Notes under the pieces: model-generated | Database searches by the model: none | Seen by the model: only the letters and a program-made list of their open reading frames with translations | What the model was told of the DNA's origin: nothing | Shown: one piece after another, positions 5,387 to 12,346 of the stretch | Position numbering within the stretch: the first letter of the stretch is position 1 | Layout of the letters: each line of letters starts with the position of its first letter | Translations under genes and position numbers: made by a program | Assembly (NCBI GenBank): GCA_016212685.1 | Contig: JACREW010000185.1 | Span: forward strand, 1 to 15,014 | Length of the DNA: 15,014 nt | Direction of reading: 5' to 3' | Origin: Nitrospirota bacterium | Lineage (GTDB): Bacteria; Nitrospirota; Thermodesulfovibrionia; Thermodesulfovibrionales; Dissulfurispiraceae

Positions 5387-6754
5387 TTAAAGGCTTAAAG
5401 GATTCCTTTGCCTGTATGACTCGAATTCTTTTTTCCTGTCTTCATATCCCTTTTTACCCATCATGCCGTATGTGAGATTTTTCCCCTCTTCGACGCCGGG
5501 CTGGTTGAATGGATTGATGCCGTATAAAAGGCCCGTGACCGCTGTGCTTATCTCAAAGAAATGAAACAACTGCCCGAGATGATAGGCGTCTATCTTGGGA
5601 ATTTTGATCGTTATGCCCGGCCTTCCGTTCTTTGTAAGCGCTATCTCCGACGCTTCCTGCTCTATCTTTATCAATTCGCCGAGCGTATGCCCTGAAAGAT
5701 AACTCAGCCCTTCCATATCCTGAAAAACCGCGGGTATTTCCAAATCGGCTCCGTAATCCTCCACGGATAGGAAAACAACAACCTTGTCCTCCGGGCCTTC
5801 CATCCACAACTGCAACTGCGAATGCTGGTCTGTCGTGCCTACCGACGGATAAGGCGTGAATCCCCTGCCTTCTTTGCCGAGGCTTTCCGCCCAAAGCTGA
5901 CAGAACCATTCGGAAAAAGATTTCAAACGGTCCGCATAAGGCATAATAACGGTGATATTCCTGTTTTTAAGCTGCTGCGTAAGATAAAGCCCCGACGCAA
6001 ACATATAGGCTGGATTTTGCCGCAAGTCCTGATTCATGCATCTATCATGAATATCCTTCGCGCCCTTCAACATTTCATCCGAATCGATGCCTATCGCCTC
6101 CGCGAGCAGAAGTCCCACGGAGCTTAAAACAGAATATCTCCCGCCTACGCCTTGAGGAACCGGCAACGACCTGAGACCGTAATCATTCACTATCTTTCTG
6201 AGATTGCCCTTTTCGGGGTCTGTTGTGACGATGAGATGACCCTCCGCCTTCAGAGACTGCTCCTTTAATTTCTGCCAGATTATCATAAAAGAGGCTATGG
6301 TTTCCGCCGTGCTGCCAGATTTTGTTATCACATTTATGACCGTATTTTTAAGGTCTGCAATGCCGAGTATGTTCTTCAATGTCACGGGGTCTACATTGTC
6401 ATAAATAAAAACCCTCGGCTTTAATCCCCCCACTCCCCCCTTTAGAAAAGGGGGGTGAGGGGGGATTACTAAATTATGAAATGGACTTAATGCCTCAAGA
6501 ATAGACCTCGGTCCGAGCGCCGAACCGCCGATGCCGAGCAGAATAAAATTTTCGAACCCTCCCGCATACTTGCCGAGTTCTTTTATCTGTGAGGTATCGG
6601 CTTTATGCAGGTCGAGAAATTCGAGTTCGGGATATTTTCTCGACATCAGAGACTCATTGATCTTTTTGATATCGATACTGTTGAAGTCATTCATTGTCAG
6701 CCCGTTCTTGCCGATAGAATCTTGCATTAAACCGGAGAAATTGATATTAATCAT
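5387..6754 (-). CDS. pgi: Glucose-6-phosphate isomerase
   Basis: Interconverts glucose-6-phosphate and fructose-6-phosphate in the cytoplasm (glycolysis and gluconeogenesis). At 455 residues it is of the shorter bacterial type. Seen: LLGIGGSALGPRS (72-84), VITKSGSTAET (142-152, phosphate site), GVGGRYSVLSSVG (202-214), active-site E290 in WAESLGKEG, H311 in GTTDQHSQLQLWMEG, and K425 in GVEEGKN. Residues about 97-111 (IPPHPPFLKGGVGGL) are foreign-looking. They are encoded by a palindromic repeat inserted in frame between two sugar-isomerase-domain elements, and the frame remains open. GGAGGG lies upstream of ATG 6754. It follows a small membrane-protein gene and precedes cheB by 12 nt. Confidence 0.97.
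   Translation of the reverse strand: MININFSGLMQDSIGKNGLTMNDFNSIDIKKINESLMSRKYPELEFLDLHKADTSQIKELGKYAGGFENFILLGIGGSALGPRSILEALSPFHNLVIPPHPPFLKGGVGGLKPRVFIYDNVDPVTLKNILGIADLKNTVINVITKSGSTAETIASFMIIWQKLKEQSLKAEGHLIVTTDPEKGNLRKIVNDYGLRSLPVPQGVGGRYSVLSSVGLLLAEAIGIDSDEMLKGAKDIHDRCMNQDLRQNPAYMFASGLYLTQQLKNRNITVIMPYADRLKSFSEWFCQLWAESLGKEGRGFTPYPSVGTTDQHSQLQLWMEGPEDKVVVFLSVEDYGADLEIPAVFQDMEGLSYLSGHTLGELIKIEQEASEIALTKNGRPGITIKIPKIDAYHLGQLFHFFEISTAVTGLLYGINPFNQPGVEEGKNLTYGMMGKKGYEDRKKEFESYRQRNPLSL
6423..6467. repeat. Palindromic C-rich/G-rich repeat in frame in pgi
   Basis: A 45-bp near-perfect palindrome. The left arm runs AATCCCCCCACTCCCCCCTT and the right arm AAAAGGGGGGTGAGGGGGGA, ending TT. It encodes IPPHPPFLKGGVGGL on the minus strand. 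It is the fuller relative of the copy at 3779-3817 in the thermonuclease gene. Both are in the reading phase that gives P-P-x-P-P-F-x-K-G-G, even though the two host genes are on opposite strands; the near-palindromic symmetry makes that possible. Confidence 0.9.
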
Positions 6755-6766
6755 GCGAACCCTCCA

Positions 6767-6913
6767 TCAATCCTTGCCCTTAGGCCTTCTTATCTGATTT
6801 TTCACGACCAGCATCACGAGCAACGCAAGTATTATTGCGATGCCCATAAATTTAGCGAGTTTAAGCGCCATGAAAATCAGGATTATGGCTATTATTACGA
6901 GCCAGTTAAGCAC
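6767..6913 (-). CDS. Small hydrophobic membrane protein, 48 residues
   Basis: A short gene starting at GTG 6913, immediately after the TGA stop of the AtpI-like gene (TGAGTG junction), and ending 12 nt before pgi. The product begins (M)LNWLVIIAIILIFMALKLA, continues with a second hydrophobic run (GIAIILALLVMLVV) and ends in a basic tail, KNQIRRPKGKD. This predicts one or two membrane helices with a cytoplasmic C-terminus by the positive-inside rule. I do not recognise a family. The tight head-to-tail placement between two genes, unbroken frame and lysine/arginine-rich end support a real gene. A chance frame remains possible because the sequence is short. Confidence 0.6.
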   Translation of the reverse strand: MLNWLVIIAIILIFMALKLAKFMGIAIILALLVMLVVKNQIRRPKGKD

Positions 6914-7285
6914 TCAGCTTTCCCTTTTGGCTGCAATCAGGCCTTCTTTGATCATAATAATAAATACTATCGTAAAACCGGCGAGGAGTCCATATGCCTT
7001 TATAACGCCGAATATGGCGAGTATTATCAGCGCCGAAAAAATCAACAAAAGCCTGAACATGCTCAAGACCATCATCTTTGACTGCGCCTGCTCTGCTCCG
7101 AGCAGCGCCTTCACGCTCCACACTATTCCCCTAAGGTTGCCTATGCCGACAAGGCCGCCGATGAGGATGCTCAGGGAAAATCTCCATTCCGTAAAAAATA
7201 TCGAGATAACCGCTGATGCGATCAGCGCAGCAGCCGACTGCCTGTATATCCTCTTAACCATCAACTCCCATGACCCCTGTTCCAT
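6914..7285 (-). CDS. AtpI-like ATP synthase subunit I family membrane protein
   Basis: A 123-residue protein with four predicted membrane segments: about 16-31, 37-57, 73-92 and 95-114. 'FSLSILIGGLVGIGNLRGIVWSVKALL' and 'AYGLLAGFTIVFIIMIKEGL' resemble ATP synthase subunit I (AtpI), a small hydrophobic protein that helps assemble the c-ring and is usually encoded at the head of atp operons. The ATG at 7285 has a GAGG ribosome site. An AtpZ-like gene lies upstream, but a 300-nt gap with an inverted-repeat element separates them. No atpB or atpE follows; instead there is a 48-residue membrane protein and pgi. Family assignment is moderately sure because these proteins are poorly conserved. Confidence 0.7.
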   Translation of the reverse strand: MEQGSWELMVKRIYRQSAAALIASAVISIFFTEWRFSLSILIGGLVGIGNLRGIVWSVKALLGAEQAQSKMMVLSMFRLLLIFSALIILAIFGVIKAYGLLAGFTIVFIIMIKEGLIAAKRES

Positions 7286-7367
7286 AATAACCTCAATGAG
7301 ACATTTTCAATCCATAATCAGTAGTCAAAATATTTCAATACCAAAATTGAGCGTTTCTCCCGTATCA

Positions 7368-7535
7368 TATGGATAGCAGGTGTGCCGTAAAGCCTTTAGT
7401 CCCCGCAATTTTAAACCACAATCTCTTTCCCGTCATCTGCATCGGTGGTTACTTATTAAGTAAAGCATATGTCATCTTTCGATAAACCGTTAACCAACGC
7501 TTACTAAAGGCTTGGAGGCATACCTGCTATCCATA
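7368..7535. mobile_element. 168-bp MITE-like element with 33-bp terminal inverted repeats
   Basis: The ends are 33-bp inverted repeats starting TATGGATAGCAGGT and matching at 29 of 33 positions (7368-7400 and 7503-7535, the latter reversed). The 102-bp core encodes nothing and has small internal hairpins (AACCAC / GTGGTT, and ACTT-ATT-AAGT). Both outer ends carry TA, compatible with a TA target duplication, although a palindromic end gives that automatically. It fills most of the 300-nt gene-free stretch between the AtpZ-like and AtpI-like genes. A structured RNA is the main alternative. No transposase is nearby. Confidence 0.65.
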
Positions 7536-7585
7536 AAATCGCTCTAAAGGCGTTGAAGCGGACTTGCGCTATATGTTATCACGGT

Positions 7586-7807
7586 TCATTTTTCCTGTTT
7601 TCTCGCAACTCGTACCAACTCCCTGAATCCGGCGATTATGCCGATGATCAAAAAAATCACCGTCAGATACGGCGATGTGCCGAACAATTTGTCGAGCGCA
7701 TATCCTACGGCAAGTCCTATAAATGTAGATGCCACGAGATGTATTCCTACGCTGCTCGCCTCAAGGAGTTGCCTAAATAAAGGCTTTTCAGGCTGTTTCT
7801 CCTGCAC
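7586..7807 (-). CDS. AtpZ/AtpI family small membrane protein
   Basis: A 73-residue protein with two membrane helices: about 19-38 ('GIHLVASTFIGLAVGYALDKLFG') and 44-63 ('SPYLTVIFLIIGIIAGFRELVRVARK'). The 'G..L......G...G..LD..FGTSP.LT..FLI.G...GFR' layout is the signature of AtpZ, a small protein often encoded just before atpI and implicated in Mg/Ca handling or assembly of ATP synthase. The start is a GTG at 7807 directly after the TAG stop of the chaperone gene (no spacer), with its ribosome site GGAGGGGGC inside the end of that gene. Translation is thus likely coupled to the chaperone, an unusual partner. The family call is good; the function is not established. Confidence 0.82.
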   Translation of the reverse strand: MQEKQPEKPLFRQLLEASSVGIHLVASTFIGLAVGYALDKLFGTSPYLTVIFLIIGIIAGFRELVRVARKQEK

Positions 7808-8359
7808 CTATCCGCCCCCTCCGGTTTCGAATGCTTCCATCTCTGATAATATAAACTCCTTCAGTATATTTGCAACCTCTTTATAAAAAGCTGTCCCGGC
7901 ATGTTTTTGCAGTTCATCGCAGTACTCCGGCGCCCACTTAACGAGGTATTCTCCGAGAAAAGTCTTTTGGAGCATCGAAAGGCCGTTCTCTATGAGGTAA
8001 CTCATAAAAAGCATCTCCATCGATATATGGTCGGGCATCAGCTTTATTTCTTCGTCTATGGCAAGCCCTGCCGAGTTGTAAAATGCCTGCACTTCCACTG
8101 TGACCTTTCCCCACAGCCTCGGCCTATCGCCCAGCGGATAATTGTAGAGGGATTCGCACGGCAGGAGATGCCCGTCGGGCCTGAGAAAGATGTTCACAAA
8201 ATCCACCCTTATCTCCTCATGCGAATCATCGAACTTCATCTGAAATATTTCTTTAAGCTGAATAATCAGTTCGCCGGAAGGCTCTCGCATGAAAATCGCC
8301 GCAAGAAGCCTGTAGAGTTCCGCACGCTCGATATCCTCTTCATTATCGTAAAATGCCAC
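7808..8359 (-). CDS. TorD/DmsD family molybdoenzyme chaperone
   Basis: A 183-residue cytoplasmic, all-helical protein. The motifs 'RAELYRLLAAIFMREPS', 'FVNIFLRPDGHLLPCESLYNYP' (the Y/F-x-x-x-F-...-P-x-E-S-x-Y signature), and 'YNSAGLAIDEEIKLMPDHISMEMLFMSYLIE' (P-D-H-I-x-x-E-x-x-F-M) identify the TorD-like chaperones. These hold the apo-form and Tat signal of DMSO-reductase-family enzymes until cofactor is inserted. The start is GTG 8359 with a GGAG ribosome site 7 nt upstream. No molybdopterin oxidoreductase is encoded in the window. The ferredoxin/NrfD operon lies just upstream but is separated by a terminator and a repeat. The client is therefore probably encoded elsewhere. Confidence 0.9.
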   Translation of the reverse strand: MAFYDNEEDIERAELYRLLAAIFMREPSGELIIQLKEIFQMKFDDSHEEIRVDFVNIFLRPDGHLLPCESLYNYPLGDRPRLWGKVTVEVQAFYNSAGLAIDEEIKLMPDHISMEMLFMSYLIENGLSMLQKTFLGEYLVKWAPEYCDELQKHAGTAFYKEVANILKEFILSEMEAFETGGGG

Positions 8360-8422
8360 AGCAAAACTCCAAAAAATGATTTACTAAAACATAACTTAAC
8401 AAAGCCTCACGCAAAATAATCT

Positions 8423-8485
8423 GTCATTGTCCGGCTTGACCGGACAATCCAGTATTTTCTGGATTCCCGCTTTCGCGGGAATGAC
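8423..8485. repeat. REP-like palindromic element with two nested hairpins
   Basis: A 63-bp element bounded by GTCATT and AATGAC. It contains two perfect hairpins: GTCCGG-CTTGA-CCGGAC, and ATTCCCGC-TTTC-GCGGGAAT. 'GGATTCCCGCTTTCGCGGGA' is a widely distributed extragenic palindrome type in bacteria. It occupies the 254-nt gap between the chaperone gene and the NrfD gene, together with the terminator at 8557-8595. I see no gene in that gap. Confidence 0.85.
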
Positions 8486-8556
8486 AAATAATGTGGCTTT
8501 GAAAATGTAGTTCCTAGTAATATTATATTTTACTCCAGATTCTGCTTTATCAAGCA

Positions 8557-8595
8557 ATAAAAAATCTCCCCATGGAAAAGCTCCATGGGGAGATT
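8557..8595 (-). terminator. Rho-independent terminator of the cytochrome/NrfD operon
   Basis: A 13-bp perfect stem (AATCTCCCCATGG on the plus strand at 8563-8575, complement at 8583-8595) closes a 7-nt loop. On the minus strand it is followed directly by a T-tract (8559-8564). It begins 18 nt beyond the stop codon of the NrfD-like gene, so it ends that operon cleanly and separates it from the chaperone gene downstream. Confidence 0.93.
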
Positions 8596-8613
8596 ATCGT
8601 ACTTTGCAGCGGA

Positions 8614-9876
8614 CTAATGCGATTCCTTGTAATCGAATACAGGGAAAATTTTAATAAACATCCAGAACAGTACAAAAGGCATGGCCAATATGGCGAGGAC
8701 TCCGCCCATGCCTTCCTTGAAGGTCTCGATATTGTTTGGTACTATCGGCAGGTGATAGTGCATATACCCTGCAAAGGTGAGCGAAAATGCCTGCCCTCCG
8801 ATGACGACATTCCAACGCATCATAAAGACGCCGAACAGCACAAGTATTGCGCCGATTACGATCCTTCTGATTGTAAGGCCCGGCATTATAAAAAGCATAA
8901 AAGGTATGAGGTTTCCAATTCCATACTGCAATATAAAGATACTACTAAAGTCTTTGCCGTATATAACGCTTCTCAACACATCCCATGACTTAACCGCAGT
9001 ATAGCCTCTAAAGATGAGGTCTAAAAGCTCAAGGCTTATTGCAAATACCATGAAGAAGATGAGATATTTCGATGTCATTTTGATAACATTGAATTCAACA
9101 TTACTTATCTCTTCCTTTGTCTGGAAGCCTGCAATGGATGCTTTCTTGCGTGATATCATAAATTTTTTAATCTCTACGGTGACTAAGTAAGTGATTATGC
9201 AGAGCGCTATGCCTGAGACAATTGCCGACATTATAAATATAACGGGCATGAGCGGCGTCATCCACAAGGCGTTTGCCTTAACAGATCCGAAAATAAAGCC
9301 TGCATACCCATGGAGAAAACAGGCGACAGGTATACCGACAGCAGCGAGAATTTTGATAGCCTTTCCATCTCTCTTCAGGGACTCTTCGCTTGTATCATAC
9401 ACCCCGAGCGTCAATGCGCCAAAGACGAGATACTTGACCCACTCGGCAAAACTCTTATCCGTCTTCTTTTTCAAAGGCAGAGATACTTCGACAAAGTGTT
9501 TTCTGTACATGAACCAAAGTTCTGATGCAACTATAGCGCCGTAAGTCGAAAAGACAATACCGAAGGCGGCAATCGCCGAAGTAAAATGAGGGGTCATGAA
9601 CACATTGATGCCTCTAAGGGGATGCTGCAGATGCAAAACAATCGGCATCGGCGCTACAAAAAGCAATGCAAACGAAAATACGAGCGCAAAGCGGGCTATT
9701 TCCTTCAGCTCCTTTATACCAAACACATGATAGAGCGAAGACAGGACAAAAGCGCCTGCAACCAAACCTGTCATGAAAGGGTACATAACTATTTGAGCGC
9801 TCCAGTAAATATACTCATTGGGATATGTAAATAACTCTTTTATCGTCCAGGCTTCTCCATGAACCATCTCAAGCAT
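8614..9876 (-). CDS. NrfD/PsrC-type quinol-interacting integral membrane subunit
   Basis: A 420-residue polytopic protein (about ten predicted helices), longer than NrfD or PsrC (roughly 310-320) and closer to the HybB/ActC size class. Signatures: 'MTGLVAGAFVLSSLYHVFG' in helix 1, 'HLQHPLRGINVFMTPHFTSAIAAFG' (the H-L-x-x-P-x-R quinone-site region, H82 to R88) and 'FLHGYAGFIFGSVKANALW' (H189-G-Y) as in other family members. This subunit exchanges electrons or protons with the menaquinone pool and passes electrons to the ferredoxin subunit encoded just upstream. ATG 9876 lies one base past the stop of that gene; its ribosome site (AAGGAGG) is inside it. This is the last gene of the operon and is followed by a terminator. 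Confidence 0.92.
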   Translation of the reverse strand: MLEMVHGEAWTIKELFTYPNEYIYWSAQIVMYPFMTGLVAGAFVLSSLYHVFGIKELKEIARFALVFSFALLFVAPMPIVLHLQHPLRGINVFMTPHFTSAIAAFGIVFSTYGAIVASELWFMYRKHFVEVSLPLKKKTDKSFAEWVKYLVFGALTLGVYDTSEESLKRDGKAIKILAAVGIPVACFLHGYAGFIFGSVKANALWMTPLMPVIFIMSAIVSGIALCIITYLVTVEIKKFMISRKKASIAGFQTKEEISNVEFNVIKMTSKYLIFFMVFAISLELLDLIFRGYTAVKSWDVLRSVIYGKDFSSIFILQYGIGNLIPFMLFIMPGLTIRRIVIGAILVLFGVFMMRWNVVIGGQAFSLTFAGYMHYHLPIVPNNIETFKEGMGGVLAILAMPFVLFWMFIKIFPVFDYKESH

Positions 9877-9877
9877 G

Positions 9878-10672
9878 TTACCTTACCTCCTTATCGAGTC
9901 CGATATAATACACCTGCGGTTTTGTCCCGTACTCTTCTTTTAATACTCCCACCCTCTCGGTCATCAGAATCTTTGTAACAGGGTCGCCCGGGTCTTTGAT
10001 GTTGCCTATCATCCTTGCGCCGAAGGGACAGGCGCCTACACATGCGGTCTTCATGCCCTTGTTGATCCTGTGATAGCAGAAATTGCATTTTTCAGCCACA
10101 TGATATTTCGGATGGAAAAACCTTACGCCGTAAGGGCATGCCATAATGCAGTATCCGCAGCCGATGCACCATTTCCTGTCCACAAGAACAACGCCGTCAG
10201 GGGCCTGATACGTGGCGCCCACAGGGCATACCTGTACACATGACGGATTATCGCATTGGTTGCAGAGCTTTGGCACAAAGAATGCCTTTTTAATATCTTC
10301 TTTTTTTATATCCTGCTTCTTCCCCATGCCGAGGTCGATCCTATTTGTCGTAAAACCGTCCCTTGCGCCTTTTGGCGTATCGGCATAGATATTTCCGTTT
10401 TTTGTAACAACATATCTCTCGACCCAAGTCCTCGTGACATTGGCGTCATAGGGTATCTCGTTTTCCGTCTTGCATGCCTTGACGCACAGGCCGCAACCTA
10501 CGCATTTATAAGTGTCTACAAGGAATACCCATCTTACTTTCGCCTCATCGGTTTTAAACGGCTTGTCTGCAAAGAGTTTTTTGGGATCTATTATTTCAAA
10601 AGCCGCAAGAGGTATCATTACGCCTGTCGCCGTCTTAACGAATTTTTTCAACAAATCTCTTCTCGTAATCAT
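9878..10672 (-). CDS. Four-cluster 4Fe-4S ferredoxin-type electron transfer subunit (NrfC/DmsB/HybA-like)
   Basis: 264 residues with 16 cysteines in four cluster motifs: C57/60/63/67, C137/140/145/149, C169/172/175/179 and C196/199/211/215, the last with a wide middle spacing as usual in this family. The N-terminus MITRRDLLKKFVKTATGVMI resembles a twin-arginine signal or anchor, so the subunit should sit on the periplasmic side. It probably bridges the NrfD membrane subunit encoded downstream and the multiheme cytochromes encoded upstream. ATG 10672 overlaps the tetraheme cytochrome stop by 4 bp (ATGA), with the ribosome site GAGGGGG upstream. Similar subunit pairs occur in NrfCD, MccCD, HmcBC and Qrc complexes; which of these it resembles most cannot be told without alignment. 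Confidence 0.94.
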   Translation of the reverse strand: MITRRDLLKKFVKTATGVMIPLAAFEIIDPKKLFADKPFKTDEAKVRWVFLVDTYKCVGCGLCVKACKTENEIPYDANVTRTWVERYVVTKNGNIYADTPKGARDGFTTNRIDLGMGKKQDIKKEDIKKAFFVPKLCNQCDNPSCVQVCPVGATYQAPDGVVLVDRKWCIGCGYCIMACPYGVRFFHPKYHVAEKCNFCYHRINKGMKTACVGACPFGARMIGNIKDPGDPVTKILMTERVGVLKEEYGTKPQVYYIGLDKEVR

Positions 10673-11145
10673 TTCATCCCCCTCAGATTAGGTTTATGCG
10701 GGTTGTGACACATGGAACATTCGACGCCGGGATTATGTTTTTCAGGGTCTACGCCCCTGATATTAGCCCTGCCGCTTGTCGGATACGGCAGGGGATAGTG
10801 GCATCTGAGACACTGCTCCCTGCTTTTGTCTATTTTTAGTTTCGCGGGGTCTGACGGGTGTTCCATGGCAGGACCATGACAATTCTCGCAATTTATAACC
10901 GCATGAGGTGACCGCGCTAATGTCTCGTACTTATCGCTGTGGCAGTCCTTGCAATATTCGTTATTAAATTGATACTTTACCTTAAAAGCCTTCCACTCAT
11001 CTTCGTTGCCCTTTCGGTGCCAGCCGTACATGTAGCCTTTTTCATGTGATCCGAAATCAGACGGCACATAAAAAAATCTCGCGATCAGGACTATTACGAC
11101 AAGGCCGATTACAACAAGAAGCGGCCTGAATACATGGCTTTTCAT
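10669..11145 (-). CDS. Membrane-anchored tetraheme cytochrome c
   Basis: 158 residues: an N-terminal hydrophobic helix (about 8-26, RPLLVVIGLVVIVLIARFF) that may be an uncleaved anchor, then a periplasmic domain with four CXXCH haem sites at C65 (CKDCH), C86 (CENCH), C112 (CLRCH) and C143 (CSMCH). Extra histidines such as H81, H96, H137 and H150 could be distal ligands for bis-His haems. The 'CxxCH....HPSDPAKL' and 'HNPGVECSMCHNPHKP' segments resemble small NrfB- or doubled-CXXCH-type cytochromes. A GGGAGGG ribosome site precedes ATG 11145. It lies 50 nt after the 11-haem gene and overlaps the ferredoxin gene by 4 bp. It is probably an electron relay of the same complex. Confidence 0.93.
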   Translation of the reverse strand: MKSHVFRPLLVVIGLVVIVLIARFFYVPSDFGSHEKGYMYGWHRKGNEDEWKAFKVKYQFNNEYCKDCHSDKYETLARSPHAVINCENCHGPAMEHPSDPAKLKIDKSREQCLRCHYPLPYPTSGRANIRGVDPEKHNPGVECSMCHNPHKPNLRGMK

Positions 11146-11195
11146 CGTTCCCTCCCAAGGATAATATCAAAGCGCTATATTTTTTACTGTCATTA

Positions 11196-12221
11196 CTATG
11201 AGCTTATAAATTTCTTCGGTTCTTTATATTCATGGCACTTCACGCAGTCTTTCTTTGCCTGCGCCTCCGTTACCCTCCATATATGCGGTTTGTGGCAGTC
11301 GACGCATTTCATGTTCAAACCTTTTATGTGAAGTTCATGCTTGCCGACCGTTTCTTCGACCTTATGACAGGTTATGCATGTGCCGTAATCGGGTCTCACC
11401 TTTGTGTGAGGCTTGTGGCACTCGTAGCAGTGGAATTGCATCGGCGCATCGGCAGGCGAGTCTACTTTTGTAGCCTTCTTAATGACAGCCGGCGACGGCT
11501 GGAAATGTTTAACATCTATTGTGCCGTCTTTGATCAGTTCTTTTCTTATGGCATCATTTGCGCTATGGCAGAAGAGACATTTTTTCTTTCCCGGCTTTAA
11601 GTCCGCCGTCCTGTCGGTGTGGCAGTTGATGCAGGCAAGTTTTTCCATGCCGGTGCCGTGAACTTCTTTGCCTTCGTGACAGGTCAAACAGTATCTCTCC
11701 TCAACTGTAAACCTATGTGTCTTGTAACCGTGGCATTTGGAACACTCGATCCGTTCCATAAATACATGCTTTGCGTGATATCGAGAGCGGTTAACCTTCA
11801 CTGCGTCCGGATATTTCTCGCTCTTTTCCCAGTGGCATTCCATGCAGAATTTCCACGGCACGATAACCTTGCCATGCCTCGGCGGGACGGATTCCGGCCT
11901 GCGAAGGACAAAATTGACGAGCAGCCTGTTCTGCTCGGCAATAGACAGGCGGTGGCAATCGTGGCAGTTAATTCCTTTATGTTCGCTCTCTTGCCATGCT
12001 GTAAAGGCCGGTTGCATAAGATGACAGCTTACACAAAACTTCGGATTATTTTGTGTGAAATCATAAAACTCAAAGGCGACAAAACCTCCGCCCACCATGA
12101 TCGACAACAGCAGGACTGCTATGATTATCTTGCCCTTAAGAGGCATGCCGTCCCTTAGCCAATAAAGCGGGCTGAGAACTTTTCTGAATTTGCTCGGCTT
12201 TTTTTCTTCACCCTCAGACAT
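11196..12221 (-). CDS. NapC/NirT-like membrane-anchored undecaheme cytochrome c
   Basis: 341 residues with a short basic cytoplasmic tail, one membrane helix (about 31-50) and eleven CXXCH motifs at C63, C86, C126, C160, C178, C197, C215, C265, C282, C306 and C326. The first part ('NNPKFCVSCHLMQPAFTAWQESEHKGINCHDCHR') is typical of NapC/NirT quinol dehydrogenases. Those normally have four or five haems and about 200 residues, so this protein appears to carry an extended haem-rich C-terminal domain. ATG 12221 has GGAGGG 10 nt upstream. It is the first gene of the operon with the tetraheme cytochrome, ferredoxin and NrfD genes. It probably carries electrons between the quinone pool or complex and periplasmic acceptors; the direction is unknown. 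Confidence 0.93.
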   Translation of the reverse strand: MSEGEEKKPSKFRKVLSPLYWLRDGMPLKGKIIIAVLLLSIMVGGGFVAFEFYDFTQNNPKFCVSCHLMQPAFTAWQESEHKGINCHDCHRLSIAEQNRLLVNFVLRRPESVPPRHGKVIVPWKFCMECHWEKSEKYPDAVKVNRSRYHAKHVFMERIECSKCHGYKTHRFTVEERYCLTCHEGKEVHGTGMEKLACINCHTDRTADLKPGKKKCLFCHSANDAIRKELIKDGTIDVKHFQPSPAVIKKATKVDSPADAPMQFHCYECHKPHTKVRPDYGTCITCHKVEETVGKHELHIKGLNMKCVDCHKPHIWRVTEAQAKKDCVKCHEYKEPKKFISS

Positions 12222-12304
12222 TTACTTATATCCCTCCATATTATTTTATATATATTCCTCCGTCAGAAGCGCCTTAAACCTGCAAAAAAAAAGCAATTCT
12301 GTCT

Positions 12305-12334
12305 AAAATAAGCAAATCCTTATCCTTTTGTCAA
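12305..12334 (-). promoter_or_regulatory. Candidate sigma70 promoter of the multiheme cytochrome operon
   Basis: On the minus strand a perfect TTGACA (12329-12334) is followed after 18 nt by TATTTT (12305-12310, 4 of 6 to TATAAT). It lies in the 125-nt gap before the 11-haem gene, giving a leader of about 75 nt. A TTGACA hexamer can occur by chance in AT-rich DNA, and the -10 match is weak. Confidence 0.4.
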
Positions 12335-12346
12335 TTTTTGACCCTG

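Noticed and set aside
6840..7376. 178-codon open frame on the plus strand
   Set aside because: It is antisense to the AtpI-like gene and the 48-residue gene, and its composition mirrors complementary hydrophobic codons.
7368..7535. Cobalamin or other known riboswitch in the AtpZ-AtpI gap
   Set aside because: Aside from a CCCCGCAA string, the conserved core elements of known riboswitch classes are not apparent; terminal inverted repeats explain the structure better.
7901..8419. 172-codon open frame antisense to the TorD-like gene
   Set aside because: The opposite strand has clear TorD motifs, a ribosome site and operon spacing; this frame looks like a shadow.
11619..12158. 179-codon open frame antisense to the 11-haem cytochrome
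   Set aside because: Cysteine/histidine-rich coding on the minus strand is decisive; the plus frame has no coherent motif.
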